From contig JAJVDF010000962.1 of assembly GCA_022410635.1 (NCBI GenBank), positions 74,740 through 138,739 on the forward strand: a stretch of DNA of 64,000 nt, written 5' to 3'. Of the stretch, positions 1 through 10,740 are shown in pieces. The stretch's first letter is position 1. Each line of letters starts with the position of its first letter. A program made the position numbers and the translations under genes. Under the pieces are notes generated by a model. That model was not told the origin of the DNA, ran no database searches, and saw nothing but the letters and a program-made list of their open reading frames with translations. Origin of the DNA: Tretioscincus oriximinensis. Lineage: Eukaryota > Chordata > Lepidosauria > Squamata > Gymnophthalmidae.

Positions 1-241
1 TTTTTAAGGAGATTAGTTCCTGCTATTTACCTGCAATTCAACACCTCCCTACAGTTGCATATGCTTTGTCTTCTCCCATACACATTTCCCTATAAATACC
101 TGACCCTGACATTAGTCCCTCAGCATCTGAAGAAGTAGACCTGTCTACGAAAGCTTATGCCAACCACTTTTCTCAAGTTAGTCTCAAAGTGCTGCTAGCT
201 CCTTTGCTGGACTTTCTGCTAGACTAACACGGCTATTTCTC
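1..241 (+). mobile_element. Penelope-like element, 3' terminal fragment
   Basis: The segment aligns by eye with the 3' end of the Penelope element at 46110-46360: both share the ATAAATACCTG block, the CATTAGTCCCTCAGCATCTG block, and the final CGGCTATTTCTCTGAAATT. No coding sequence is present, so it is a 5'-truncated copy cut by the window edge. A hammerhead-like fold lies at 127-154. A SINE 3' end follows almost directly. Confidence 0.75.
127..160 (+). ncRNA. hammerhead-ribozyme-like motif in Penelope end
   Basis: The sequence reads CTGAAGA, an extra A, a hairpin GTAGACCTGTCTAC, then GAAA and a small GC-TTAT-GC hairpin. This order (CUGANGA, stem II, GAAA, short stem III) is the hammerhead core known from Penelope-like elements. 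Two departures from a working core are visible: the extra A before stem II, and C instead of U after stem III. It is therefore probably a decayed ribozyme; activity is not implied. Confidence 0.4.
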
Positions 242-248
242 TGAAATT

Positions 249-323
249 GAAAACCCTATGGTTGGCCACCCTGAGACCTTTGGGTATAGGGTGGGATACA
301 AGTACAAATAAATAAAATAAAGC
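249..323 (+). mobile_element. tRNA-type SINE (family B), 3' end only
   Basis: The stretch CCCTATGGTTGGCCACCCTG, the following GAGACCTTTGGG block and an A/T-rich tail of AAATAAAT type match the 3' part of the fuller SINE at 19005-19275. The tRNA-like head is absent, so this is a 5'-truncated copy directly behind a Penelope end. Confidence 0.6.
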
Positions 324-1330
324 CTAGAATTGCCCAATTCATATGGAAATTGGATTTATAAGGAACAATTTGTAGCCAACAGGATGTGTTTGAAAAANTT
401 TTTTTCAAACTGAACATTCCCTAAATGATCAACAAGTTGTTCTAAGCACAGTTTGAAATGCTTTTTTTAAAGGTATATCTCTGCTCTTAGACACTATGCT
501 TTCTCTTCATTTCAATGGAAAGGTTTGGTTATTATTATTGTATTAGGGTAATTTTTTTTTTTTTGCTTTAATTTTTGCATCGTATGACAGGAAAACATCT
601 GCCTTGGAATTCTTAATATTCTCCTTTCTATATGATAGCTAGTAAATTTTGTCACCAAGAAAAATATTTTAATTAGGGTTTGAATCAACAAATTGAACAG
701 ATGCCCCAAAAGATGAGGGAACTGTAAGGTATGGGCGAAGGAATTGTAAGGCATGTTTAAGTGCTAAGTACAGTATCTAGATCTATCTGTCATTAACCAG
801 ATCTCTTAGTGACTGCTGCATCCTCATAAAATGCTACTACACCCTCTTTTTTAACATCAACATAGAGACGCACACACAGCACATGGTGTGGGCCACAATC
901 CAGGAACACCCTAGCCTGTCTAGGCCAGTGCACAAGGGCCAGACTGAGATTTTGGTCAAAGTAGTATGGCATCTCCACTTAGACTCATGACATTCTACAT
1001 CTTTTTTAAATTTGTTTGACTTTCAGAACACAGTAACACACAACAGAAACTATTCAGTTTAAGGAATGTTAAAGAAAAAGATAGATACTTTAGGGCCACA
1101 TTATGTGTTTTTATGTTCTTTGGTGCTTATGGATGCGGACTACAGGATTGTGGGTATATTTTACCTTTATAATTGTTGTTGTTAGTGAGATATTTTTCCA
1201 TAGCAAAAAAGACCAAGCTTCAGAAAAATTAAAATGTTTATGAAATTTCTACAACTGTGATTTTGTATATCTGGTGATTTTGTAACTTGTTTGTGGATCT
1301 AAGGCTTCCAGGAAGGCTTCTACACAGTTT
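324..1330. other. intronic DNA, nothing recognised
   Basis: AT-rich sequence with short T runs (for example 550-565). No coding, RNA or repeat signature could be supported here. Confidence 0.5.
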
Positions 1331-1765
1331 TAGAATCATAGAATCTTAGAGTTGGAAGGGATCTCCAGGGTCATCGGGTCCAACCCCCTGCTTAATTAAA
1401 CCATCCAAGACAGATTACTGTCCAGCTTCTGTTTGAAGACTTCCAGTGAAGGAGAACTCACCACCTCCTGTGGCAAACTGTTCCACTGGTTTATCACCCT
1501 GACTGTTAGAAAGTTTTTTCTGATATCTAATCTAAATCTCCACCCTTGCAGTTTCATCCCATTGTTTCTAGTCCTTCCACGTGCTAATGAGAAAAAATGT
1601 TGATCCCTCTGCTCTGTGACAGCCCTTCAGATATCTGTAGACAGCTATCAGGTCTCCTCTCAGTCTTCTCTTTTGCAGACTAAACATCCTTAGATCCTTT
1701 AACCGCTCCTCATAGGACATGGTTTACATAACACTCACCATCCTTGTAACTCGCTTTTGAACCTG
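1331..1765 (-). mobile_element. CR1 LINE, 3' fragment
   Basis: The plus strand begins with TAGAATCATAGAATCTTAGA, the reverse complement of the CATAGAATC-type tail of this CR1 subfamily, and then follows the antisense of the RT C-terminal region (matches to LTVRxxNQWNSLP-like and [15 protein letters not shown] protein are visible). It stops near the end of the RT tail, so it is a short 5'-truncated copy. It aligns with 6661-7110. Confidence 0.85.
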
Positions 1766-2401
1766 TCACTATTGAAGACATTTAAAAATCTTTTGGAATT
1801 TCATCTCGGTGGAACTTTTTACCTTCACCTATACTCATTTCTTGTTAAACTTACTCGGCTGGGTTTCCTTTGGGGCCTGACAAAGATCAGCAAAATCTCT
1901 TAAACACCGGACAGAGATAGCCCCCATCTTTGTTTCGTTACTCGGCGTTATTTTCAATACATCTGTTTTAGCAGCAGCCGTGTGGTGTCTTTTTATTTTT
2001 GTCTACAGCTCTCGCAGCCATGCATTCTACATGGCTCGGTCATGGTGTAAAGATGAAACATTGCACAGCAGAAACTTCAGAAAAGTATTAGGAGAAAAAT
2101 GTACAACAAGAGACCTTTCTAACACTACTACTTCTGAATCTCTGCAATTTGGTGAAGCAACTCCCTTATAATCGTGTTAGTATGAGAAAACCTCATGTGG
2201 ATGCATCTTAAAATACAAACTATTTGGTCCTGCTTTCTTTGTAAGAAACAACAACTCACTTGCATCCACGAAAAGTCCTTTGTTATAGCATAATGAAGTT
2301 CTGCTGGGGAAGAGGACAAGCACCTTATCATTAAAGTCAATTAGAGTAAGAAAAAGTCTCTTGAAAATAGGCTAGAGGTGTAACTTCTATATCCGTTTAT
2401 G
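1766..2401. other. intronic DNA, nothing firm
   Basis: No repeat family was recognised. On the minus strand, around 2262-2305, a short segment is bordered by a good acceptor-like tract (CTTGTCCTCTTCCCCAG) and a GTGAGT donor, but its translation was not recognised; see findings. Confidence 0.4.
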
Positions 2402-2477
2402 TATACTGCTCTAAACAATTAAGGGAACACTTAGTGTTACACTGTTATGTTAACCCTTAATTGTTTTGAGCAGTATA
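2402..2477. mobile_element. Tc1/mariner-like hairpin MITE
   Basis: A 76-bp near-palindrome starts TATACTGCTC and ends GAGCAGTATA, with AATTAAGGG/CCCTTAATT inside the arms. TA at both ends fits the TA target duplication of Tc1/mariner elements. A longer relative with the same arms lies at 22105-22200. There is no coding capacity. Confidence 0.65.
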
Positions 2478-3305
2478 TATAAGCACAGTAAAATGAATTA
2501 GTGAAACCAAATTAGCCCAGTTCACTAACGTGTATTATCAGAGGCTGTTACTCTACATGGCGTGGCCTCCACCAACACCACCTCATATGAAAGTATTTTA
2601 TTCCAGAAGGCAGTGCATGGCCTTTAGTGAGATGACCTATTCTAGATATTGTGCCACATGAAAGTGGCCCTGTGCCTTGCCAGAATCTCTGGTCAGATTG
2701 TTATCGTGCTTTCTTCAGCCTTTCATGGGCATAGAGCTTGGCTAAAGTAGCTTCCTTACTAGTTATGGAAAGGACAGAGAAATTAAATGGGGAAGTTTTG
2801 ACTCATTAGAAATTTAACAGTAAATATGTGTAAAAATTTAAGCACACTATCAGTATTTTGGCTGCATGATGCCCCTTTGGGTAGTCCTTGCGCGTGCATA
2901 GCGTGCACAAAAAATTCAAGATGTCACTTTCGGGGTGGGGGCAGAAGTGATGTCACTTCCAGGGCTGGGCTGGCAGTGATGTCATTCTGGCTGCTATTCC
3001 CAGAAGCAGAGGCTGGAAGTGAAATAATTTGTGATGTCACTTCAAGTCTGGGCTGCCCTTTCCGGAAGTGACATCACAAATGCTTTCACTTCTTGCCCCG
3101 GTACATTTCTCATGTAATTTCTGGTAAAACGTACAAGATTCTCATACAACTCCCAACCCATTGAATACATAACATGTAAATGTCCAAGTAAAAAAAAAAA
3201 ATATTCTGAATACAAAAATACGGTAAACAATGAACCGTAAAGTGCTATTCAGTCCTTGTTCACATATCAGAGTTTCTTCTAATCCTTTTTAATCACCTTA
3301 AAGGC
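2478..3305. other. intronic DNA with CRE-like motif cluster
   Basis: About 2905-3085 holds several copies of the motif GTGATGTCA or its complement TGACATCAC, together with TTCCGGAAGTGAC. The rest shows no recognised feature, apart from an A run near 3190-3200. The cluster may be part of an unrecognised GC-rich repeat. Confidence 0.35.
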
Positions 3306-3480
3306 TTAGGAAAACACGTTTCTTCTCACTTTTGCATTTGCAAATGCATTTATCACTTCCTCAAAATCAAGACAGATAGTGATGTCCGATTCTATGGCAA
3401 GCACTCCAAGATTGATCAGTCGTTCTTGATACTGTGATGTCCTTAGATAGTTCTTAATTCATTTTAAAACAAAGATGCTG
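3306..3480 (-). pseudogene. hAT transposase C-terminal relic
   Basis: The minus-strand translation contains SQYQERLINLGVLAIESDI and then LDFEEVINAFANAKVRR before a stop at 3306-3308. This pattern (S-x-x-R-L-x-x-L-x-x-L-x-I-E followed by D-F-x-x-x-I-x-x-F-A-x-x-K-x-R) is the C-terminal end of hAT transposases of the ZMYM/DUF4371-like kind. An in-frame stop upstream (after FVLK) and the lack of any catalytic region show that it is dead. It is unrelated in sequence to the hAT at 38901-41971. Confidence 0.55.
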
Positions 3481-3930
3481 CCAGAAGTAGTGCAGAAATG
3501 CAGGCAGAAATGCAACTAAGACCCATAATGCCAGAAAAAAGGTGCTGTCAGAAATGGTGCAGAAAAGTAGGCAGATACACAACTTAAAACCATAAAACTA
3601 CTGCCAGCTTTGTGAAGTTGCTGGGCATCCATACTTTAGTAATAAGCACTTGTCTTATATGTATATGCAGAAAAAATGCAAACCTCATACATATAACAGT
3701 AAGGAAAGAATGCAGTATTGAATTACAAACTTTTATAATAAGCTCCTATATTCGTGAAAAAACAGTGTGGAAAAATAGGCAGAAACATAACTTAAAACCA
3801 TGCTCTCAGTCTTTCGCACGTACACCCTCAAGTCTGGCATTCTGAATTCCAATTATTCCAGACTAATCAGCAAAACAGTCTAAAACAATCACTTGAGCCC
3901 AGGTGTAATGAAATTTTGCTACTGCCAGCT
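3481..3930. repeat. imperfect dispersed direct repeats
   Basis: A unit of the form GCAGAAA..TAGGCAGA.ACA.AACT.AAAACCAT recurs near 3495-3535, 3556-3596 and 3765-3805, with CTGCCAGCTTT nearby at 3601 and 3922. This looks like old local duplication. No protein or RNA function was recognised. Confidence 0.4.
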
Positions 3931-4029
3931 TTCTGAATCTAGTTTTTTTATGGACTAAACCCCATTCAGGATTGAAAACTAAATAAAGTATCCCCTTTCT
4001 TTTTTGTCCCTTTCCACAGGGATAAAGGG

Positions 4030-4033
4030 AAAA

Positions 4034-4073
<40 letters not shown>

Positions 4074-4078
4074 AAAGA
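4030..4078 (+). repeat. (GAAA)n microsatellite
   Basis: About eleven consecutive AAAG units with few interruptions. Confidence 0.95.
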
Positions 4079-4081
4079 GGG

Positions 4082-4196
4082 AGGGTATTCTGACTCCTGA
4101 TTGAGATGCCCAGGCGCAATAGGTGGACCATTGGCTGAGACAGAAGGCTGGACTAGATGGGCTGTGGCCACATTCAGCAGTGCTCCTCTTAAGCAA
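4082..4196 (+). mobile_element. CR1-like LINE, 3' UTR scrap
   Basis: It contains GGCTGGACTAGATGGGCTGT followed by a CAGCAGTGCTCCTCTTA stretch. This resembles the end of CR1 3' UTRs, where a phrase of this type precedes the octamer tail. Only about 115 bases are recognisable. Confidence 0.45.
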
Positions 4197-4621
4197 AGGA
4201 GGGAGGAAGGAAAGGAAAGAGAGAGAGAGAGAAAGAAGAGAAGATAAACATTAAGGCTGAACAGAGGATCGGAGCAGAAGAGCATGCAGCTAGGCGAGTC
4301 AGGTGGCAGCCCATGCAGTAATGGCTGGTGAGTGCCACTGCACATTATGGTGCCTCCACGCACCACGCGCAGTATGTCACTCATGCATGATGTGACTGCT
4401 CATGTGTCAAACTTTTTTAAAAAAAATATTCGGGAAAAAATTAAATCTCTAATTTTAATTTTTGGGCTTTAGCCCTTGTAATCCATGCCCAAGATCCAGC
4501 TCCGCATAATACCATGTTTTAAACTAGTATTTCACTAAATAAGTATTTTAAAAAGAGTTTTTTGCTCTTTCCATAAAATAGTTTAAAAATGAGAGGAACC
4601 TAACACAGAAGATTGCAGTTT

Positions 4622-5021
4622 TAGTGGTTGTAGCCCAGAGGCAGCCGCTGAGCACTCCACAGGGGGTTTGGTGATGGAACGCATACAGTTATTTTGCTGA
4701 TTTCTACCTTCAGTAGTGGCTCCGTTTCCCTGTGGGAATCTCCATGTTAGGGGAACTTCACCTTCCTTTTCCCCAACGTGGCTCTACCGGTGCCGCATCT
4801 ATTCCAGCAGCCAGCAGTATGGCTCCTCCTTTATTCCCTTTGGCTGCTGGGAGAGTTGGTGGAACAGGTAGGACCATGTTGGGGGAAAGGAAGGCGGAAA
4901 TCACCCAACATGGCAATTCCTATGGGGAAACGGAGCCACTACTGAAGGTAGAAATCGGCAAAATAATTCTATTTACTCTGTCATCAAACCCCCCACAGAG
5001 GCCGGTGCTGTCGTAGCCCTA
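4622..5021. mobile_element. long inverted-repeat element (fold-back MITE)
   Basis: The left half (TTTCTACCTTCAGTAGTGGC, then TCCGTTTCCC, near 4704-4735) recurs inverted in the right half (GGGGAAACGGAGCCACTACT, then GAAGGTAGAAA, near 4925-4955). The outer arms (CAGGGGGTTTGGTGA against TCATCAAACCCCCCACAG) also pair. The arms run about 150 bp each, with a loop containing CCAGCAGCCAGCAG. The ends are not sharp, so superfamily and target duplication cannot be fixed. No transposase is encoded. Confidence 0.6.
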
Positions 5022-6660
5022 ATGTATTATGGAACACAGGCATTACTAATTTGCATATCCTTTTTTTCATTGTCTCACTATCTTTTTCAAAGTATATCAG
5101 TCGTACTGAAGAAAAAATAAATTTAAAAGAGATACTACTGAATTGGCAAGATATTACATGCACATAAAAACTTTATCCATCCCCCCAGTCAGTATATTGG
5201 GGTTAAGGATTCTGTTCAGCAAATTCAGATTATATGCAGATTCAAAATCTAGATTTATTAAATACATACACGTACAACACATGCACCCTCAAGGATTAGG
5301 GGGAGGTCAAAACACTGAACCTTTTTCCCAATTAACACCCATACAGCTTACATCAAAATTCAAATGATTAGATGACATTTTATCATAGATTATTAATCAA
5401 ACAGAAATATTCAACTGTGGTTACTGATTATAATTAAACTTTCACTTTGTTTAATATGCCATTTTCTCTGTATCTAGAGTTGTGAACACTACTTCATAAA
5501 AGAAATGTCAACTCCAAAGCAAATATTAATTTCAGATTATGTATTCTGCCTCTATGTATGTATTATATGTGTGATTGATTTAAAGCAATACGGAATAAGA
5601 TGAGAAATAGACCATTTCTCTGCATCAGCCCAATTCTACAAATGACCCACAGTGCTCAAACCACATACTTACCACATGAACATTCCGTCAATTTACCAAT
5701 ACAAGAAAATAAAAGATTTAACAATAGAAAATAATGAAATCACGTTTTCATTTGATGTTTCAACATTTTACAGATCAATTGATCCACAACTAGTGAAATA
5801 GTTGCACTGTTAAGAATGCAATTAACTTAACACAAAAATCCAAAATGCCAAAGTTATGGAACAGAAAGACCCTATCTTAGTTCTCACTTTCAGACAGATG
5901 GAAAAATCGATTAACAGTTAAAAGAAACTTCTATAGTATTTTCCATTTCACTATTCATTTCACAAGAGGCCATGGAACAGCTAAAAATAATTATGGTTTT
6001 CTTGAAAATAAGATTTTTTAATTAAACTGAAAATGAGATTTATGCCATGATACACTTGGTTATAATTAAAAAGAGCAACTAAAATACATAAACATTTATT
6101 TATTACAAAATAAATACAACTAAGATATATAAATATTTATTTATGTTCTATACTTATATGTATCAATTGATGTGATTAAAATTATAAAGGTGTAAAATAA
6201 TGACATCCTACTTTTCCTAGATATTTACTATATTCACTTAGTTGCATTTCAATTTTAGCTTATACTATTTGGTCTTAGGATAGACTATTATAAAGCCAAT
6301 ATGAACATGAAAACAGATTAGACAATGAAAAATTTACATAGGTCTATCAAAAAGGATTCTGCATGATTATGTATTCATTCAGCTACAATTATGGCAACCT
6401 CACCACAAATTTTAAAAATACTGCATAATAACTTTAGTTGTACGAATAAAAAGAAAACTACAAGTGTAATGGATTCCAGTGCAATTATATATATGCAACT
6501 TCATGTTGAAAGATACTTATTCACCTAACTATTCACTGTATGAAGAACAAACTCACAAAAGAATAATACTTCTAGGCATCAAATGAAGTCAGTAATCACC
6601 ATCAGACTGCAATCTTTTGGCATGCTAAAGCAGCAACGAGACACATGAAAAGGAAATGAA
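5022..6660. other. AT-rich intronic DNA
   Basis: Strongly AT-rich, with TATTTATTTAT-type stretches near 6100-6140. No open frame of note, RNA gene or repeat family was recognised. Confidence 0.5.
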
Positions 6661-6731
6661 TCATAGAATCATAGAGTTGGAAGAGACCTGCAGGATCATT
6701 GGGTCCAAACCCCTGCTCAATGCAGGATTCA

Positions 6732-7325
6732 TTAAACCATCTCAGAATGATGACTGTCTAGTCTCTGTTTGAAAACTTCCAATGAAGGCAAACACATCAC
6801 CTCCTGTGGCAAACTGTTCCACTGGTTTATCACCCTGACTGTTAGAAAGTTTTTTCTGATATCTAATCTAAATCTCCTCCCTTGCAGTTTCATCCCATTG
6901 TTTCTAGTCCTTCCATGTGCTAATGAGAACAATGCTGATCCTTCTGTTCTGTGGCAGCCCTTCAGATATTTGTAGACAGCTACCAGGTTTCCTCTCAGTC
7001 TTCTCTTTTGCAGACTAAACATCCCCAGATCCTTTAACCGTTCCTCATAGGACATGGTTTCCAGACCACTCACCATCCTTGTAACTGGCTTTTGAACTTG
7101 CTCTAGTTTATCAATGTCCTTTTTAAATTGGGCCCCCCAGAACTGAACACAGTATTCCAAGTGTGGTCGTACCAAAGTACTGTAGAGAGGAATAATTACT
7201 TCACGTGAGCGAGATTCTATGCCCCTCTTGATACATCCCAGGATTGTGTTTGCCTTTTTTGCAGATGCTGCACACTGTTGACTCATGTTTAATCTGTGAT
7301 CTAACAATACACCAAGGTCCTTCAT
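6732..7325 (-). CDS. CR1 reverse transcriptase, C-terminal region (fragment)
   Basis: A 197-residue open frame begins within the conserved [13 protein letters not shown] segment that follows the RT palm. It continues through [20 protein letters not shown], which is the typical CR1 thumb-region motif, and ends with [11 protein letters not shown]. The catalytic FADD motif lies outside this frame, in broken sequence. The region belongs to ORF2 of CR1 LINEs, which copies the element's RNA at the nicked target. The remaining protein cannot be active. Confidence 0.85.
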   Translation of the reverse strand: MKDLGVLLDHRLNMSQQCAASAKKANTILGCIKRGIESRSREVIIPLYSTLVRPHLEYCVQFWGAQFKKDIDKLEQVQKPVTRMVSGLETMSYEERLKDLGMFSLQKRRLRGNLVAVYKYLKGCHRTEGSALFSLAHGRTRNNGMKLQGRRFRLDIRKNFLTVRVINQWNSLPQEVMCLPSLEVFKQRLDSHHSEMV

Positions 7326-7749
7326 CCCATTCTATATGTGTTGTTTCCATTAATTTTGCCCAGATGTAGGATCTTGCATTTCTCCTTGTTAAATACCATC
7401 CGGTTAGTTTCAGCCCATTGTTCCAGCTTGTCTAGATCTTTTTGAATCCTATAACTATCTTGTTCAGTATTACTAACAATATTAGCTTTGTGTCATCAAC
7501 AAATTTGATAATTTTTCCTTCAATTCCTTCATCTAGATTATTTATAAATATGTTAAATAGCACTGGGCCTAGGACAGATCCTTGTGGTAATCCACTTGAA
7601 ACATTCTTTCAATTGGATGTGCAGCCATTTATTACCATTCTTTGAGAATGATCACTAAGCCAGTTTTGAATCCATCTAACTGTTGTTTTGTCAACCCTAT
7701 ACTTGCCCTATATTTGCTGCATACTGCCTTATATTCTTCCTTAGAAATG

Positions 7750-8175
7750 TTACCCTTCTTCCATTTCATAAACAGTATTTTCTTTCCTTTTTAGTATGTT
7801 ACTAAGATCTGGGTTCAAACACATTGTCCTCTTTTGATGCTTCCCATGTTTTCTTCTTTTGGGAATTGTTAAAGATTGTGCTTCTAGAATCTCATTTTGC
7901 AAGATTTCCCATCCTTTTTGGACATTTCTGTCCTTTAAGACTTTCCACCATTGGATTCTTCCTACCCTCCTTCTGAGCCCATCAAAATCTGCTCTTCTGA
8001 AATCCAGTCTTGAAGTCTGAGTCCTCTCAGGTCTTCCTCCCTTTATTATGTAGAATTCAATGATTGCATGGTCACTGCAGCCCAAGGTCCCAGCCACCCT
8101 TACTTCCTCAACCATTTCCTCTTTGTTGGTAAGAATTAGATCCAGGATAGCGGATCCCCTTGTTTTTTCTTCCAC
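7750..8175 (-). pseudogene. CR1 APE endonuclease C-terminus and linker
   Basis: A 141-residue frame contains ILDLILTNKEEM and then GCSDHAIIEFYI. The S-D-H triad is the last catalytic motif of APE-type LINE endonucleases, which nick target DNA. It is followed by the ERTQTSRLDFRRADFDGLR-type linker seen again at 19330. The N-terminal half of the endonuclease is missing, so this is a relic. Confidence 0.8.
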
Positions 8176-8285
8176 TTTTTTGCAGATAAAATTATCAGCT
8201 AGAGAAGATTCCCAAGAGAGATTCCCAAGAAATGTCTGGATAGTTAAAATCTCCCATAATCACTGTATCATAGTTATTTAGGAGC

Positions 8286-8812
8286 ATAGTCATCAAATGG
8301 CATGAAATTAGCTTAACGTACCATGTAAACTAGTTCCCATTTACACTAATGAACCAAAGACTCAGATGCTGCCAAAATGCTTGTTTCCTGACCCATGAAA
8401 AGGTCAGAGAAGCTACCATATCATCCAAACATAAAGGTTTTGCACTGAGAGGAAATTAAAACTGCTTTCTCTCAAAACAAATATAGATGAAAACTCGATA
8501 TTGAAACCAATGCAAAAAACAACTTCAAAAAGTTATCACAGGAACATACTTGTAAATGCCTGAAATCATTGCAAAAGGAACTAAGACCCTGTCCCCACCG
8601 AGCCTTATTATTGGTTGTATCTCAGGACACAGCTTGGTTACACATATGCCAGTACAGACTATGGGAGGCCCCACTTGAGGCCTGCCATAGTCTAAACTGG
8701 CATGTTAATATCAGGCTCCTATTATGAGATACACCCTAGAATGATGCTCATTTGAGACAACCTAGATTTTTTCAGTCTTATCACACTTGTAAATGTAAAA
8801 AAAATGCAAAAA
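8286..8812. other. intronic DNA, nothing recognised
   Basis: The segment lies between the truncated CR1 and the Penelope end. No feature was supported. Confidence 0.45.
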
Positions 8813-8892
8813 TTTCAGAGAAATAGCCATGTTAGTCTTAGTAGAAAGTCCAGCAATGGGGCTTTCTTTTGTAAAATGGCTCAGTCAGCAGC

Positions 8893-9159
8893 TATGAATG
8901 GCTCAGTTTCTCATTTGGGAGATTGAGTATTGAAGCCCTGTGTCAGACATGGGGAGGGGTGAGCACCTTCTACTAGCCTGTAGCTCTAGCCAATGCAGCT
9001 ACTCAAAAACAAGAATTGCAAGAAAGTGCAGCTGACTGCAACTGGATAAATGGGAACCACCACAGCCTTGTGGGGTAGAATGTAAGCCACTTTGAGTCCC
9101 TTTGGGTGAGAAAAGCGGGGTATAAAAACCTAGTTCTTCTTCTTTTTCTTCTTCTTCTT
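8893..9159 (+). mobile_element. tRNA-derived SINE (family A)
   Basis: The head has an A-box-like TGGCTCAGTTTCTCATTTGG and a B-box-like GTATTGAAGCCC. The body includes CACCTTCTACTAGCCTGTAG, and the 3' part reads CACTTTGAGTCCCTTTGGG then AAGCGGGGTATAAAAACC, ending in a (CTT)n tail. Sister copies lie at 9750, 12202, 36562 and 38362. It is inserted in a Penelope terminal repeat. Confidence 0.8.
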
Positions 9160-9530
9160 GATATGCCTACTTCTTCAGATGCTAAGGCACTAATGTCAGG
9201 AACAGACTTTATAGTAAACTTTGTCTGGGAGATGATAAAGGACATATAAATCTGATATGAGGATTAACGCTAGATGAGGAAAACAGCCAAGTGGTAGACG
9301 TTAGACCTCTTAAGTAGAGAAAAATGCCTGGAGGAACAAGATACATCTGGCTGATTGTGCATCAAACAGTTAACAGGTAATATAAAAATGTATTATGGGC
9401 CAGGAAACCATTGTGTCTGTTAAGTCCCTTGTCGATGGACTGGAATTTGTGGATGTATTCCAGTTCTGCTGTTTCTCTCTCAAATTTTCCTTTGTAGTTT
9501 CTTTGCTCAAGGTCTGTGGTTCTGAGGTCT

Positions 9531-10272
9531 GAGACGTTTGAGAGGTGATCAGATTGAAGTGTAGAAAATCATGCATGGGATGGATAGGGTGAATAGAGAA
9601 AAATGTTTTTTCTATCACACAACACTAGGACCAGGGGGCACTCCTTAAAACTGTTGGGTAGAAAAGTGAGAACAGACAAAGGAAAGTATTTTTTCACCCA
9701 TAGGGTCATCGGGCTGTGGAATTTACTTCCCGAATAGGCGGTGGTTGCTACGGATAGCTCAGTTTCTAAAGAACCCGTCTCTCAGCTGGGAGATTGGGTT
9801 TCGAAGCCCTGTTTTGGACGTTGGGAGGGGATGAGCACCTTCCACTAGTCTGTAGCTCTAGCCAACCCAGCTATTCAAAAGCATGAATTGCAAGAAATTG
9901 CAACGACTGCAAGTAGATACATGGGAACCACCAGAGTCTGGTGGGGAAGATAGAATGTAAGCTTTTGGGCAAAATACCGTTGCAAGCTGCTTTGAGTCCC
10001 TTTGAAAGGTGAGAAAAGCGGGGTATAAGAAACCAGTTCTTCTTCTTCTACCAGCTTGGGTAGCTTCAAGACAGGACTAGACAGGTTTATGATACTAAGG
10101 GTATAAATGGGCACTAGGATGGATGCCTGGATGCTGCCTCCAGGATGGAGCAACAGGTAGTGCTCTTGAAATACCATTTGCATGGAGTCACAAACAGGTG
10201 CATATTTTGCTTTCTTCTGTTCAGACTGCCCAGGTGCATCCGGTGGGCCTCTGTGTGAGACAGAATGCTGTG
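9531..10272 (+). mobile_element. CR1 LINE fragment (ACATAAGA-type subfamily)
   Basis: A plus-strand match to the C-terminal coding and 3' UTR part of the CR1 seen inverted at 28406-28930: GATTGAAGTGTAG, then AAATCATGCATGGGATGGAT, then AAAGTGAGAACAGACAAAGG. It is split by a SINE at 9750-10049. The 3' octamer tail is missing; the copy ends around GACAGAATGCTG and reverts to Penelope sequence. Confidence 0.75.
9750..10049 (+). mobile_element. tRNA-derived SINE (family A), near full length
   Basis: Starts CGGATAGCTCAGTTTCTAAA (A-box-like), has GGGTTTCGAAGCCC (B-box-like), the shared body with GAATTGCAAGAAATTGCAA, the 3' motif AAAGCGGGGTATAAGAAACC, and a (TTC)n tail. It is inserted in the 3' part of a CR1, so it is younger than that CR1. 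Confidence 0.85.
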
Positions 10273-10740
10273 CTGTCATTTTGAATATCGGATTTGTGCC
10301 CATTTATTCTCTGGTGTAGTGAGAATTGTCCTGTTTGCCCAATGTAGAGTGCTGAAGGGTGTTGCTGGCAGAGAATGGAATACACCACATTAGAAGTCGA
10401 GCAAGTAAAAGTGGCTCTAATATTGTAGGTTTACATTACGAGGGTGTGAGCAGAGTTGGCATCTGGGTTTGTGGCAGGATCTTGTTCCCGTTTCTTAATT
10501 CGTGTTGTGTGTCATCTAGTGTGTAAGTAGCTGTTTGAGGTTAGGTGGTTGTCTGTAGGCAAGCAAAGGTCTGCCACCAAGTGCTCTGTGAGAGACCAGC
10601 ATTATTCATCTCCCACACACAATTGTTATGTTGTGAATTTCATTATAATGATTGTTATAATGAGGTTTCACCTGTACACCACATTCATTTCTCTTACCAC
10701 AACCTCCTCAAATACTCAAAAAATACCACTCTGCTGAAAC

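Larger units (their letters stand above)
6661..8285 (-). mobile_element. CR1 LINE, internally deleted copy
   Basis: A minus-strand CR1 of the CATAGAATC-tail subfamily. From the 3' end (6661) upward it shows the RT C-terminal region, then the RT palm to about 7700, and then jumps directly to the end of the endonuclease domain (7700-8285). About 0.7 kb of RT N-terminal coding sequence, present in the copy at 19655-20390, is missing. There are no terminal duplications, as is usual for CR1. Confidence 0.85.
8813..10610 (-). mobile_element. Penelope-like element with three nested insertions
   Basis: Three blocks are antisense Penelope sequence. 8813-8860 holds the terminal TTTCAGAGAAATAGCC, 9160-9530 the terminal-repeat remnant and the C-terminal coding end, and 10276-10610 the GIY-YIG region and upstream, matching 45510-45835 inverted. 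They are separated by a SINE (8893-9159) and by a plus-strand CR1 (9531-10272) that itself contains another SINE. About 70 bp of Penelope sequence corresponding to 45840-45885 is lost at the CR1 site. Frames are broken throughout. Confidence 0.75.

Noticed and set aside
3863..4384. 173-residue minus-strand frame over the GAAA microsatellite
   Set aside because: The centre is a repeated F-L-S-F peptide from the microsatellite, and the rest overlaps a CR1 3' UTR scrap.
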